DNA from: Casuarina equisetifolia
Taxonomy: Eukaryota > Streptophyta > Magnoliopsida > Fagales > Casuarinaceae
DNA length: 64,000 bases
Assembly: GCA_028551475.1 (NCBI GenBank)
Contig: CM052357.1
Location: 15,857,931 to 15,921,930, forward strand
Reading direction: 5' to 3'
Part shown: positions 21,938-35,691 of the stretch, in pieces
Numbering within the stretch: the stretch's first letter is position 1
Layout of the letters: every line of letters starts with the position of its first letter
Position numbers and translations under genes: made by a program
The notes under the pieces: generated by a model
The model's database searches: none
Told to the model about the DNA's origin: nothing
What the model saw: the letters and a program-made list of their open reading frames with translations, nothing else

Positions 21938-22376
21938 AGTTGGTTTTACCATCTTAAAAGCTTATTCCTCACTTTTTATTTTAAATACACCCACATATAG
22001 TATTTTTGATTTTGTTTTTGTTTTTGTGGGTTATATAATTTTTACAAGTGGCCCTAATGACCCATTCTCATAAACACTTAAACAATTATAAAATGAGTTT
22101 GATATAAAGTGATCTTGGAAACCTTCATTATTTTCTTAGAGTTATGGCCTAACTCTTGATCAATGGTCTTTGCTTATATCAAGAAAAATTGGACTCAAAA
22201 TTATTTAGCGTGCAAAAATGAGTGAAGCCCATAGTGTCTCTACACTATGTTCAACTAGACATCCATCATCCATTAGTGATGGAGATCCTTTCCCATATCC
22301 CACACACTACAAAAGTATTGTAGGTTCTTTATAATACTTAACCATTACACAATCTAATATTACCTATGTTGGCAAT
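21938..22376. other. Short spacer between Gypsy LTR and tandem family C copies
   Basis: No gene or recognisable element is seen. It ends in GCAAT at 22372-22376, which recurs at 25343-25347 after the tandem family C copies. Confidence 0.5.
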
Positions 22377-23762
22377 TGATAACTCTATTTTATATAGAGT
22401 TATTTTTATTATTTTAGGTTATATTTAATATAGTTTTTATTAAATTATATTTGTATTTAATTGTATTTATGTATATGATAACTCTATTTTTATAGAGTTA
22501 TTTTTGACTATTTTAAAATATAAATAATATAATTTTGTGAGATAATATTTGAGTTTTTATATATTTATTCAAATATTTATTGTTAACGTAGAAAACCCCA
22601 AAAGAGTATGAAAAGCAAAGGAAACATAAAGAAAAGAAGCAAGACACGTGAGGAATAAAAGAAAAAAAAAAAAAAGAGAAAGGCAACGTGTAAAAGAGAA
22701 GAAAAAGACAAAAAGGACAAGAAAGAAAATAAAAGAAAAAGGTGAAGGCGTGAATTATCAAAAGAATTTAGGGCACGCCACCCAAGGGAGATAAAAAAAA
22801 GGTGAAAACATGAAAAAGAAGAGGAGGCGCCGCACAAGAGAAAAAAAGGAGAGAAAAAAGAGGGAAGAAAGAGGCCGTCAGAACCAAGACCAAGAGATGA
22901 AAAAAAAAAAAAAGGAAAGAAGATGCAAGACAGCTTACCTCACTTCATGTCATTCTTGATGTTGATTTATTTGTAGAAGTTTTGTAAAGAATTCTTAAAG
23001 AAAAAACAATGTGGTGACAACTTTTATGTTTTTCTTTTATTTAAGATGTTTTGCTTAATTTCTATTATTGTTATGGTATGTTATTTTATTATGTTTTAAT
23101 TTTCTTTTATTAGAGTGATGATATAACCTAACTATAATGATGTAAATTTTATAAGTTTTTATGCTTTACAGGATATTTTATTTATGTGAGTTATATATTA
23201 TTATGTTTAATGCTTTTAAGTAATTGGCCACTACTTGAATGATTTGAATGCATGTTTGAGACTACGAGGTAATAATATGCAATTACTTATAATATATAAT
23301 CATAAATTAAATATAGATAGACATATATCATGTTATTTGTGTAGCTTTTAGTAATAAAATGATCAAAAGATTTATTGTAAACCAAAAATGTTCACAAATT
23401 CTAATGCATTTGGTTTATTTCAATTCATATATAGAAATATAGTGAATTAATGAACTAAATAGGATAGTAAATAAATTAAGAAATTTCATCATCACATAGG
23501 TATTGTTATTTTTGTAAATATAAATTATGAAAATTCATATATAATAATTATAGTGAAATCAGATGCTCTAACATATTTCTCATATTGATTTTTTTTACTT
23601 GAATTCAATTTCAATTAGTCTTGAGTTTTTGTTTTGAAAGTTTTAAATTTTAATTCATCATCAACAATATTTTGAATTGCTAGATAAATTTTAAAATTAA
23701 TTAATTGTTAGTACTTATATTACTTGTTCAACACGTTTACTTGCATTTAGAATTTCACCAAA
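22377..23762 (+). mobile_element. Family C repeat, copy C4 (first of a head-to-tail pair)
   Basis: It begins TGATAACTCTATTTTATA at 22377; the same start recurs 99 bp later at 22476, so the first ~99 bp are duplicated. A long purine-rich run (22600-22930) follows, then a TTGGTGACAAC-type motif (here GTGGTGACAACTTTTATG) near 23010, then an AT-rich half ending TTTCACCA at about 23762. Similarity to C2 and C3 is clear along the AT-rich half. Minus-strand ORFs here are Phe/Ser-rich artefacts of the purine-rich strand. Confidence 0.7.
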
Positions 23763-25342
23763 TAGTATATTTTGTTATTTTATGCAACAAATCCAAAATA
23801 GAAGAAAAATGAAGAAAAAAAACACAGAACCAAAAGAAAATGAGAAAAAAGAAGGAGAGCTAAAAAGAGGGGCTTTTATCAATTGCAGGCTTGTAAAAGA
23901 GAGAGGAGTGGGCCTTGGATCGTGCAAAAAGGAAAAGAAACTAGAGAGAAGTGGGCCGAAAGGGTGAGAACATCATGTCCACAAAGCATCTATCGGGTTT
24001 TGGGTGTGGAAAAAATAGAAAGAGAGAGGAGAGAGGTCGGGCCAAAGAAAGGAGAACAGCGACCGGAGTGTCGGCAGCAGGGGATCTCGCCAGAGCTCAA
24101 AGACGTCTCAGGCATAGAATTTGGCAGTCGTGCAACATCAAACTTCCGACGTCCTTTTCCAGTGAGAAACCCTTTTCAATGGATTTTTCAGCCATATTTG
24201 AGCGGTTTTCGTCCGGATTTGAATGGTTTCCACGAAGAGAAGCTATTTCTGGCATTTCTACAGTTGTTTTGGGGTGATTTTACGATAGATTCCAATAAGA
24301 GACGGTGGGCGCCAACTTGGAGTTTTTCTTAGATCTGCACGTTTTTGTGGCAATTCTACTCAATCTTTTTGCAGATTTGCAACCTAGGCATCTTGATCTA
24401 CATTTCCGGAGGTTTCTGTGAAGATCAGCGGCGGACGGTGGCGCATGTCACCGGTGCATGGCAACACAAGCGAAAGCACGTGATGGCACATGGTAGCTTA
24501 TTTTTCTTCCGTTTTTCAAAAAGAACCTCCTCTACCCCTTGATGTGTAGAATTATGCAACTTATTTTATGATTTGAAGAAATTTTTGGTGACAACTTTAA
24601 TGTTTTTAATTTATAGAATATGTTGTTTATTTTCTAGCACTGTTTTTATTTGTGTAAATATGTTGTTTTAATTTAGTTTGTTAGAGCTACGATAAATTTT
24701 ATTACAATTGTATGAATGATATGATTATTTATGTTTTATGAGATATTTTATGAATATGAAGTTGCATATTACTAAGTTTAATGCTTTTAAGTAACTAACT
24801 ACTACTTAGATGACTTGATTTACATGTTAGAGATTGACAGGAGATAACATGCAGTTGTTTCTTGTAATATACAACCATAGATTAATATGGATATACATAT
24901 ATCATATAATTTGTATGGCTTTAGGTGTAAACTAGAATATTCATAAATCGTAATGCACTTAATTCACTTAATTCATGGGTAGAAATACAGTGAGTTAATG
25001 AGCTAAGTAAATTTGTTATACCTAAACATAGGATAGTGAATAAATTAAGAAATTCCGACATCACATGAGTAGAAATAATCTTGCTAACATGGATGATCAA
25101 TGCTTGTATCTAGTAATTAAATGAGATCGGATGCTCTAGCATATTTCGTTAATCAAGTTGAAGTTAAATTTAGTTTTTTAGTCCATGTTTTATTACCTTG
25201 ATTTGCTAGATAAACTTTAGAGTCTATTCACCATTAGTAATTAGTTAGTTTAGTAAACATCAATCTCTGTGAGACGATATTTATACTTATCATTATATTA
25301 TTTGTTTGACATGTACACTTACATATAAAATTTCACCAAATA
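23763..25342 (+). mobile_element. Family C repeat, copy C3 (second of the pair), with a GC-rich block
   Basis: It follows C4 without a spacer and lacks roughly the first 100 bp of the family. It has the purine-rich stretch (23790-23950), then a GC-rich block (about 23900-24460) absent or eroded in the other copies, then GTGGTGACA-like and AT-rich segments, ending TTTCACCAAATA. The ORFs of 149, 108 and 81-or-fewer residues in the GC-rich block match nothing I recognise. The pentamer GCAAT flanks the C4+C3 pair on both sides (22372-22376 and 25343-25347). Confidence 0.7.
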
Positions 25343-25379
25343 GCAATATTGCTTGCTAATATACACATGCTCCCAAAAA

Positions 25380-25965
25380 AACACATTGGATAATTGTTAA
25401 ACAAATTTTTTGTTTTCTTGTATATACTCTATAACTTAAGATTCAACTCACCAAACCCAACTCCAAAACTCTACACACCTATTCTAATGTTAGATTGGTT
25501 GGTGATTAGGATGATTGCTACTCCATTGGAGGATTCTACATTTTCCTTGAATCTAATCTCATTTTAAGGAGTTCTCAAAAATAGAAAACTATTTCCCAAT
25601 CCTACACTGAAGCACAATTAACAAGAATGTTGTAGATACTATTGCAAAACTCATTCGGATTGAAGCATTGCTCTAAGATCTTAATATTCAATTAACCTAA
25701 CCGCCAATCTTGTGGTATGATAACCTTTATGCCTTTACCTTTCCACAAACCTAGTGTTTCATGCTAGAACAAAGCATGTAAAATCGATTTCCATTTCATT
25801 TAAGAGTGGATCAAAAACAAAAAGCTATCCATTCATTTCATATCATTTATTAATTAAAGGGAAAACATCCTTACAAAAGGACTTTCTTCACCAAGGTTCA
25901 AACTTCTACATAACAACCTTACAATTCATATTAACTCATCAACTTGTGGGAGGATATTAGGACCT
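25380..25965 (+). pseudogene. Copia RNase H remnant with polypurine tract
   Basis: Shifting frames read DCYSIGGFYIFLESNLI (25520-25570), a damaged Y-T-E-A-Q stretch equivalent to S-x-A-E-A-E-Y, then NKACKIDFHF near 25760 and LTKGLSSPRFKLL near 25870-25905. These are the successive RNase H landmarks of Copia elements, and they resemble the same region of Copia-1 (40090-40540). The sequence ends with CTTGTGGGAGG, a likely polypurine tract, followed by what may be a shred of LTR to about 26100. The upstream part of the element is missing. Confidence 0.75.
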
Positions 25966-26158
25966 TCAAAATATAATGTTTGCTATGTCAACAACACTTG
26001 TTTCATTGTCACATCATCGCCATGTGTCAAAGTCATGTCAACCCTACAAGTAGGTGGAGCACACCATTTCCCACCTTCGTCCCTAAAGCCTTTTATGCAT
26101 CACATTAGGAATCCCTACCAATGAGAATCATCCATACAAAAAAAAGGAATCCAAATTT

Positions 26159-28726
26159 TGTTAAGAATATTACTATTCTATTATTATTTTGATGATGACA
26201 AAAAGAAAATAGGGCATATTTCATAAAAGTGTATTTTGACGTGAAAAATATTTTGGAGTTAATGTTAAATGCTTTTTTTCATGATTTATGTGATTTATGT
26301 GTTGTAGGAAATACATGTGAGAACTATAATATCAATTAATCATATTATTGACTACATCTACGAAAGAGTTATTAGAAAGAAAAATGAATAAATATTATTG
26401 TTGTTATTGGTCTTATGAGAAAATTAATTTGTGAATTTTCTTGTATAGAAAATGTTCCATGGAAGCCCAAAAATTGATTAGCCAAATTTTGTTTAAAACA
26501 AGTGACTCATTTAGTCTCCATGGCCCAGCTAAAAAAGCATAGCAAAATAAAGTGCAGACCGCAATCCAGCTTTGTGATCCAGCCCAATCCACAAAGGCCT
26601 GCCAACCCAGTCCATGATTCAATTCATGTGCGCTCCACTTCACAACCAGCATGGCCCAGTTTCTCCCCGAAGACTAGAACACTTCACACCGCGCGACCCA
26701 AAATCTGCGTGACCTAACACTACGACCCGAGAGCGAGATCTGCCCCCAATTAGAGCTCTGATGACTGAAGAACACACTATTTTAAAGATGTCAGAGCGGA
26801 AAAGGACTTGTGAACAAAAAACTTTGGAACCCGCTAACTCAGAGTAGGATTAAATTGAGAAGATCCATGTTGTTCCTCATGACCCGATAGGATAAGAAAG
26901 GATTAAAGTGTTTCAAAAGCTGAAAATTGGTGTGTTGTTGAAGAGAATGTCGGTTTGTTTATCTACGATGTACATTTTGGCTTATTCTATGAGCCTATGT
27001 AATGTAAGCTTATATTAATAATGTAAAAACTAATATTTTCTATCATGGCAATGCAATGTGTTTATGTTGATCCATTTTAATTGTATACATGTTGTATGTA
27101 TATTTCTCTCATTATATATATGATACTGGTTAATGTGGATCTTTTGTCTATCTTATAGATTTTTTATGAGTGAAACTATTTGTATGAATACTTTATTGAT
27201 TGGCTAAGTCTTCTCTCTAACTTTTCATTTGTATATACTATACCTTGCTATAAGAAGAAATTTAGAGACAATGGTGTTGATTATGTTTATTGGATTTGGT
27301 TATGGGAAAATGCCCTTCAAGCATTTTCACCACGTTGCCAACTATGCTTGTCTCTCTTATAAAACACTAAACATAATTACTCACAAAAAACACAATGCAC
27401 ATACATAAAAATAATTGTTATTATTCATGCAGATAGAGATAGAAAGCTTTTACGTAGTCACCGTCTTGTTGCCTTCCTCCTAGTTTTCACACAGTAGTTT
27501 TCAGGCTATCTCATTAAGTCACTATTGGGAGATAATAAAGGAGAAGACTTAGTTGTAATTTGCAACTCAAGAAATGACAATTAATGGTATTTTTTTGGAC
27601 CTATTTTACATATTTTATGAAACTCATTTTATTATCTTTATGATTGGTGTTTTGGTCTTGTAAAAGAATCTCTTTTAAGGCCATATTTTCTAATAGTACC
27701 CATTAGTTTCAGGCTTAAGATTAAGAAGATTTAAGGAAGATTGATGATCAAACTCATAGCTCTAACCCATAACCCGAGAAATGATGCACGATGACCCAAA
27801 AAAGAACTTAATATATGATTAAAACGTGTCATTTTGATTTAAGATTTGAACTAAAATGAAGCAGAAAGGAAGGCCCTACACTCTGTTCTCCCTACTCTTT
27901 GAAAGCTTAGTACAGATAGCACAAAAAAGCTTCTCAATGGACAAAAAATCAGACATTTCTCAAAGGTGTTAGAACGGCTATACTCTGAAAATAAAAGGAG
28001 CGTTCTTTGTACCATTGTGGTGAAGAAACAGCAAGCTTAAACTTTATACGAAAATTTGCATAGAATAGAAAGAAAGAAGAAAAACTTGTTAAGCTTGAGC
28101 AAAACTCGAAAATCTTGGTGAAATGCTCTCTTATGCTCATACATTGTGAAATCTTTTGTGATATTACTTGCGTATGTGCTGATCTCATTGATGTTACTGT
28201 TGTGTACATACATTTGATTGTAAATCCAAAACACTAATTGTATTGTTATTTAGGGGTTTCATGATTAGGACTTAAATTTTCATTATTAATCTTTAAGAAC
28301 CATACTTCTAGCAATTGCACATAAATTTCATCTCTTAAAAAAGTTGCTTGGATTTTGTAAAAAGTTGAAAAAACCTTTTAAAGTGTAATTAGTGTGTGTT
28401 GAAGCATACATTAAGTTATAATCTTTGGTGGAAGAATTGTAAAATGTGGGAGAACATTGGGGTTTTTTTTTTTGTTTGAGTAGTGAGTAAAATAGACTTT
28501 TATTGGTTGGATTGAAAAAAGAAAAGGGTAAATATAAGTACAAAGGCCAAACTAGCATAGTAAAAAATTGTCTTTGTGTGTTGATTACTTGTTTTAAGTT
28601 TATGACTTAATTTATCTTTGTGTTAAAACTATAAAACATTCCTAAAATGCTAATTAATCAGAAAACCAATTTAATCCCCCCTTCTCCCCCTTCTTGGTTA
28701 GTCATTATACCTAATAGATTCTACCA
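26159..28726 (+). repeat. LTR-type repeat of the long-LTR Copia group
   Basis: It begins TGTTAAGAATATTACTATTC and ends TAGATTCTACCA. The right part (28230-28726), read on the minus strand, is similar to 2976-3400, including ATCTATTAGGTATAATG. The left part resembles the left part of LTR copy A (AT-rich start with TTTTGATGATGA against TTTTGGTGATGA, then a stretch rich in CCCAGC/ACCCA words at 26520-26740). It has no attached gag or primer site. The flanking pentamers do not match, so the ends are uncertain. ORFs inside are not genes. Confidence 0.55.
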
Positions 28727-31700
28727 TAGATCAATCAACCCAAGATGAAAAACTCCCCATTCAAATCAAGGCTAATTCAGGATCAAAATCAAACCTATGG
28801 AAGTTTTTCACTATTATGAGGTCTACGTGCATTCATGGCAAATTGGCTTAATTAAAATTGTCATTTTCTTCCCTAGTGTAAATTCTTTCATTTATCTATA
28901 AATTGTAAGCCAATTGTATAGTTTAGTGCATCGAATTACAAAATCCCTTTTCTGAGTTTAGTGTGTTCTTCGTGTTCTGGGGTTTCCTGTTTGTTTCTAA
29001 GTTTGATTCAAGAAATCATTTCGATTTCTTGAATTTTTTTTTTAATTGTTTGTCTCTTAAGTTTGAGCAGAATGATCACAAAGCTTGCATGCCTCTGCTT
29101 TAGACTCCCACGCCGCTCCCCACGGACCTATGGCCCATTCTAGTGCAAGTTGGTCACCTATGTGGCTTCAGCCCATAACACCTTGTCACTTCCCAGGTGG
29201 ATCTGGACTATTATATTTTGGTCATAGGTTTTTCCCGAATTAATTCATCTTACATTAATACCTTTAAAAATGCTTCCTTGTTTATATCAAGATGTAATTG
29301 AACTTGGCTCCACGGCACTACCTTCTATTTATTTGATTTTAAATTGTAATGCCTCTCTTCTCTTTCTGTCCTTCAGTTACTGCAGTAGATGAAAGATTGA
29401 TCCTGAAGCAGGATGGGGAACTCAAAAATCGAAAAAAGGTTATCCTCTAATGTGATAGTCGTTTAAAACAATCTTAAAATCGGTTCGCCCCTACACCGTC
29501 TCGCTTGGTATTTTGGCAGGACGTCCAGATACTCGTCTTGTTTTGGGGAACAATTGACTAGCAAAACTGGTTTTCTTTCCAAGTGGTATTTTTTGCAAGG
29601 TTGTCCAGGACTTCTCAGAGATAGCCCACCGTCCCAAACTATTTGAGCCCAAAGGTTTTATACCCATAGTATGGGCTTTAGCTGAGCATTTGGGGCTGTT
29701 CGCGAATGCACAGAAACTTCCTTTTCTGTCAATAGACGCAAACATAGTCCCCTAGAGGTGTTTGAGCCACTCCCTTGGGGCGGGCCAAGCAAGACCACTT
29801 CTTTGGAGACCAAGAGTGGAAGGACCACAACAAAACTTGAAAAAAATTGGGCTGTAAATTTGTACCGGCGGGTTGTATGGCTAGTGGCTGTCTTTCTCCC
29901 AGAAGAAGCCAATTGCTGAACAATATAGGCTTTTATAAGGATTAAATACTCATCGTAAGGTGGACATAGGTCCTTTCCACTATGTATCTTCATCCACTTC
30001 TGCTTCTGCGAACTGACTGATTACTGAGGGGAAGCAGCAATCTTTTAAAAAAGCAAATATCCGTAAATGCTTGAAACCATGATGCAGTACCCAGTACATT
30101 TGATTACGGAATTTTAACTCTGCTTTACGGCTACGTAAAGCATATAAATGGCATATTCCGAATCCTATGCAGTCAGATCTGGTCGTGGGTCATGCAGATT
30201 GAACTTAGAAAACCTACATCGACAATGTGGTGTCATGGTCCATGTCCAAATTATGGCGTAATGAGAGAAACAATACAAGATAAATACGAATGTAGTCATG
30301 TAGATTCGCTGGTACCCTTGGAAGCAAGCCAAAGGAACGCCCTTTCTTTTGTTTTTAGTTTTTTTTTTTTTTTTTTTAGTGGGGAGATTTTTTTTATATT
30401 TCTTCGCCAACTGTGATCATCAAGTCGCACAAGATGACCGGGCCTTCCTTTATATTTTAGTTTCTTTCCTCTCTTTTGGTTTAATAAGACGATAACAATC
30501 ATGCAGATAAATGCGGGTATTACTCATGGTCAAGATCTGACAAGTTCTAAAGAGTGACAGCCTCCTAACTATCTTAATTAACTTTCAAATGGAAGTAAAT
30601 TAAACAAAATCTAAACGTCTGCTTGAGCTTTTAATTACTGAAATGAGTGTGTAGGGCTACGTCTTAACTTTCACTCCTGTATATGATATTAGGGTAAAAG
30701 ATGGTACAGCCTATTATCTACCTAATAAGACACAAACATCCCAACCGACCCCAAATAAAATTAAGCCAAATGACTCTCCAAGTGGAGCTCATTCAATTTT
30801 AAATTGACTTTTCAGCCACGACAACTTTGTCTGCTTAATTTTCTTTTGTTCCCAAGAAATTTTTAACTAATGGTTAGTTTAAAAGGAGAATTTTAGTTCT
30901 GCTAGGGCTAGAGTTATTTTGGAGAAACATTTAAGCAGATGCGATGCACTACCTAATGGTGGTTACTCATTTGGCTATTATTCTTTTAAATGAAAGCTAG
31001 AAGGTTCCTATTTACAATATAGTTAGGTCTACCCGGCTAAAATACCTTTTGCTCTATAATGAGCACTATGAAATTGTCCAAGCTATAGAAATCTTCCTAA
31101 TGCCTTTATCCTTATATGATACCAGAAGCTAAGAGGAAATCCTTGCAACGTTTTAGCATGTAATATACAGGATTGTAACAGGATACAAAAGCTCTAACTT
31201 TATCGACTTCAGCACGTGATTCATCTCTCAAGTAGGCCACCACTATGTTTCCCAAATCCGGTTAAATTGGAGTTCTCTACCATTCTTCATATGCAGCCAT
31301 TATTTCTTTTGGCGCACTAGAATTTTTAAAAGCACTTTCTCCTCTTCAATTCTTGATTTTTTTATTTTTATTTTTTTTTAGCTCAAGCATCTACATATTC
31401 ATGTACCTATCAAGGATGAAATTTGGAACCAAGAAATCTTATGCAATGCTTCCTATAAACTGAGCTATGTTTTTTAAAGAGTTTTGCAAAGTGTTTAGAC
31501 CTATTTTTGATGTCACCTCTTCATATTGATGTTAGAATATAAGTAAAAGTATGTTTTTTTTGTTAACAATGAATAATATGAAGAATCAATGTAATGCTAG
31601 TAATTGGACTTTGTATAGATACCAAATACATGTTTTAAGTACATCAAATGGATTATTGACTTATAATTAAACAAAGTAAACAAACGAACAATAAGGTAAA

Positions 31701-34700
31701 TGATACCACACACTTGAATCCCATTCACGAGAATGATAATTACATGTACCATTTGTAAATATAAGGACCATGCACGATAATCGTTTTGTCAAAGAATGTG
31801 TACTACTTTGATTGATGAAAAAAGGAGAGCACTCTGTTTCTTTCTTATTTTATTTGTGTATTTATTATTATTTATTTAGTACTTAGTATTATTTAGAATA
31901 AAGTTTCTTTGTTAAAATAAAATTCAAATATAAAATTAAAATTGTTTCCTGAAGATTGAAAAGAAAGACCAACGTTGTAGTCTCTTGCTTGGGTCAATGT
32001 CCAACACACTTGCAATAATTTATCAGGGCATAACTCATCCAGCCTCTTTGGTTGTCATTATTTAAGTTTGAAGGAAACCCCAAGCAAACGTTTGGACATT
32101 TGGACTTAAATTGAAAATACGAGACGTGTATGTCAGGAACAAGAGTATGCACTCACTATGGGCACAGCTACATAAAAAAATACGGCCAAAGAAAGGTTGG
32201 AAGGGATTTCTTGAATGCTTCCAGAGCACATGTTTTCGACATTCTCCTATCTCTCCTCGTGCTCTCGTCGAGGAGTCAAATTCTTCTTTCAGTCATTCCT
32301 TTTTAAATCTTATCTTTCTTTATCCTCAAGTTCTCTCTCTCTTTTTTTTTTTTGGTTGATTTGTCTCTCAACATTATAATTAAACATGCGAGAAATATGG
32401 TGTATGCGAGTTTATATTTTTCCTTTATATTGAGTTTTTTTTTTAAGTTCTGAAATTATATCTTTTACTCCCCGTACAAAAATAAAAAGACAATACAAAT
32501 AAATAATATCAAAATATTTATTTAGTTATTATATTGATTATTTTCTTAAACATGATGATTAGATGAACTGATAATTTAGCATGTGAACAGAACAATTATC
32601 TTCCGTCTGAATCATACTTTAAAACATATAGGTTATTCAACCATAATATTTAATGTGCTTACTACATCAATAATTAGATTAACTATTTATGAGTGAAGAT
32701 TTAACAAACAACTAACAATACTGGAGTTATACACGCAATTTCCTTAATCACAATTTATTCTAAGTATATAGGGATCTTTGGTGTTTTGTTACATCACCAA
32801 CGTACTTAAATAAAATTAGAATAAAAAATTTCTTCCACTACATAATATTGGATGCATTTTCTTTTGGATAAGTTTTAGATTATCCTCCATAAACTTTGTC
32901 CACTCCTATATTTCAATTAGCTCCCCCGAAACAAGATAATCCACAAAAATAAAGATAAAAAATAAAAAAATAGATATATGTGATGACATTGCCCACTACT
33001 AAGCTAAGAGCATGCTCATTTCATTTTACAAGAATTTCTTTCAGTTTAAAGCTGAAGCATCTCCGTAGAATATCCAGTGTCCTATACATTATAAATCCAA
33101 AAATACACGTATTGTTGGGCGGCCTTTCCACATTTTGGTTGTGCATACGGTTCGTTGGTCGCGGTCAATGTCATGATTGCAACGGAATTGAGGGAACAAT
33201 GGGTCGGTGGTACATATTCTCTGCCACCCCTGCAAGCGTGACAGAGGGCTACAAGTCTTAATTTTCAATGCTTAGGAATTTCAAATCCTATTGGATGCTA
33301 CATATGGTCAAGGACTATGAACTTGGGAGAGTAAAGGGAGTGACGGCTGAAAATATATTAATATGAACTTGGGAGAGTAAAGGGAGTGACGGCTGAAAAT
33401 ATATTAATAACTTCAGTATAAATAATGTAATTTTTTTTTCTTTTTATATCAAGCATACGAATGTAAAAGAGTCATTATAGAATTGCTCTTTTTGTTTTTG
33501 AGATGCATAATCATTAGTCAATGCCTAGGGTTATTTTTTAATTAATAGTTTACTCGATAAAGTGATTAAGTTGTGACTTAATCTTTTCTATGACACAATT
33601 GAATATAAAGAGGATTTTTAATGCTTTTTATGGGAAAAGATTCTGAGGAAGCAATTTCTGTGGACATCGTTGATACCATGTTCATACTTGTTATGCTGTT
33701 AGTCTCTTATTGGCGTTTAAGTTTCTGTTTACATCACTTCTTACAATATGTTTGTTATGAGAAGAAATCTGGCTTATCGGCATCTATATACACATCAAGT
33801 TTTAGAGAATTTTTTAGAAATAACAATTTATTTTCGAACTACCATCATATAAAAAAGTAAAAAATGAGGATATAAAATAAAAACGAAAAGATATTTAAAT
33901 GATAAAAGAAAATTGATGTAATAGATGCGAAATAATTTGTTCTAAAAGATTGTTCAACTAATATTGCTTTCCCATCATTAATGTCTTAATAAGGTTTTTT
34001 TTTAATTGTTTCTTTTATTTTAGATGAAACCAAGAATTCCCTGCTTAGTAGCGCGAATAAAATTATTGGGGAATCCCAAGCTAAATGGTTAGGATTCAAG
34101 ACACCAACCGCCCTCCCCCCTCACGTAAGAAAAAATATGAAACTAAGATGGCGCAAAAGCTATTTTTATATATGAGTGCGCCTCATCTAGTAGTTCGGTA
34201 GAAAAAAAAAAAGGGATGAAAGTTTAACTTAAAAAGGAACAGAGTTAATATGGTAGTTCTAGAGAAGTAAATCTTTTTTTAGCCTACTTACCATAACTGA
34301 ATAACATCAACTAGGTAAAGTAATCATTATAGAAAGAGCACACATCCTTTGGTCAAAATAAGGTCTCCTTTTTGTTTTTAATAAGGTAAAAACATAAAGT
34401 AAAATATCTCTTGTTAAAAACAAAATAAACTTTTTTTTTCTCATCAATGACCTCAATGGTTCAGCCAATCTGATGGGTCCTTCACTATGCTTATTCCCTT
34501 ATCAATAAAAAATTAATCTGAAATTTAATGCTTTTTTTTTTCAAAAAAAAAATGAGAATAATGTTTTGACAAATTTTATTAATATCAACGAGGTTGCACA
34601 TAATCTGAAACATCATAATAGAAAAGGAAAAATGATAAGAAAAATAAAGTCACCAGCCTTCTTCACTGTTGAACATCAGAAAAAAGATGTCTGGTACACA

Positions 34701-35686
34701 CACAACACGTTTCGCCATATGATATTACAGTAAATGACTGCCCCGTATGCTGATTCCCTCGTCATCATAAGAAGAATAAAGCTTTGAACATCCTTCTTTT
34801 GAAATCAAGCTCCGTGACTTTCTTAATAGGCCTCCTTTGTCTTCAAATAAGTTTCCAGTCAAGAAGATTCCGTTGATGAATTTCCAGCTGACACAACTAT
34901 TTTTTTCATCTAATCTTTTAATACTTGAAGTCCTGATCTTTGCGTGAGAGGAACGCAAGAAAACTTCAACGGGGTGTTCTGAGGAGAAGATACACTGGTG
35001 AACTGCTGTGCTAGTGATATATTTGTCTATTGACTGTAAAGCAAAATATGTTATGCATGCGAAGAGAAGTCAAAGTTAAAATTCATTTCACACCAAGGAG
35101 GTTACCATGTGGAAAATAATAGTCAAGGATGGTGATACTACGCTCTATTTTTTTTCCCAACCCAGTTTGCAGCTTTTCAGCGGACAAATCAATTAGCTTC
35201 CTTTGTTTCCCAGTGACGAAAATATAGGTGATAGATAGGCTGTATGAGAGGTCAAACTATACATCCCATTAAGTTATTTGGATGCCGATAGGACTATTGG
35301 GATCATTTTTCTTTTCGTTTCTTTTGTTTTCTTTCTCTCTCTTTTTTTTTTAAAAAAAGCATAGCTCAAATATGTTCTCAGCAGTTACACTTTAAAGAAC
35401 TCAGTGACATTTTCTTTCCTCGATAAACAGTCTGCAGGCATGCTTCATGAAGGAAACATATTCCTTCTCACGTAAACTCTCCAAGAAGATTGGTTACGGA
35501 GTGCTTAACAATAATTAAATTGCTAAACAGTAGCTCAAGCCCAACAACATAGAATCATTGAATCCGTTGAGACAAAGATATGATTCCAATGCAGCCGGGA
35601 TAAAATCTTTGAACAGAGAGATCCTGAAATTTAGTTCAAATATATTTTTGGATCACATACTTTGATCCCTGACGCATATTAACATC
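28727..35686. other. Intergenic region, about 7 kb, no gene recognised
   Basis: Mostly AT-rich with homopolymer runs. A patch at about 29440-30000 has near-balanced base composition and overlapping minus-strand ORFs (29491-29745, 29658-29993), but no translation resembles a known family. Small ORFs at 30165-30416 are driven by a poly-T run. ORFs at 32980-33261 and 34725-34958 also match nothing I recognise. Confidence 0.5.
33316..33407. repeat. Perfect 46-bp tandem duplication
   Basis: Two identical 46-bp units lie head to tail at 33316-33361 and 33362-33407, each containing GAACTTGGGAGAGTAAAGGG. No mismatch is seen, so the duplication is recent or has been homogenised. Confidence 0.95.
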
Positions 35687-35691
35687 CTTAT

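Noticed and set aside
22513-22837. Minus-strand Phe/Ser/Leu-rich ORFs that look like membrane proteins
   Set aside because: They are translations of the complement of a purine-rich tract in family C copy C4; the apparent hydrophobicity comes from base composition.
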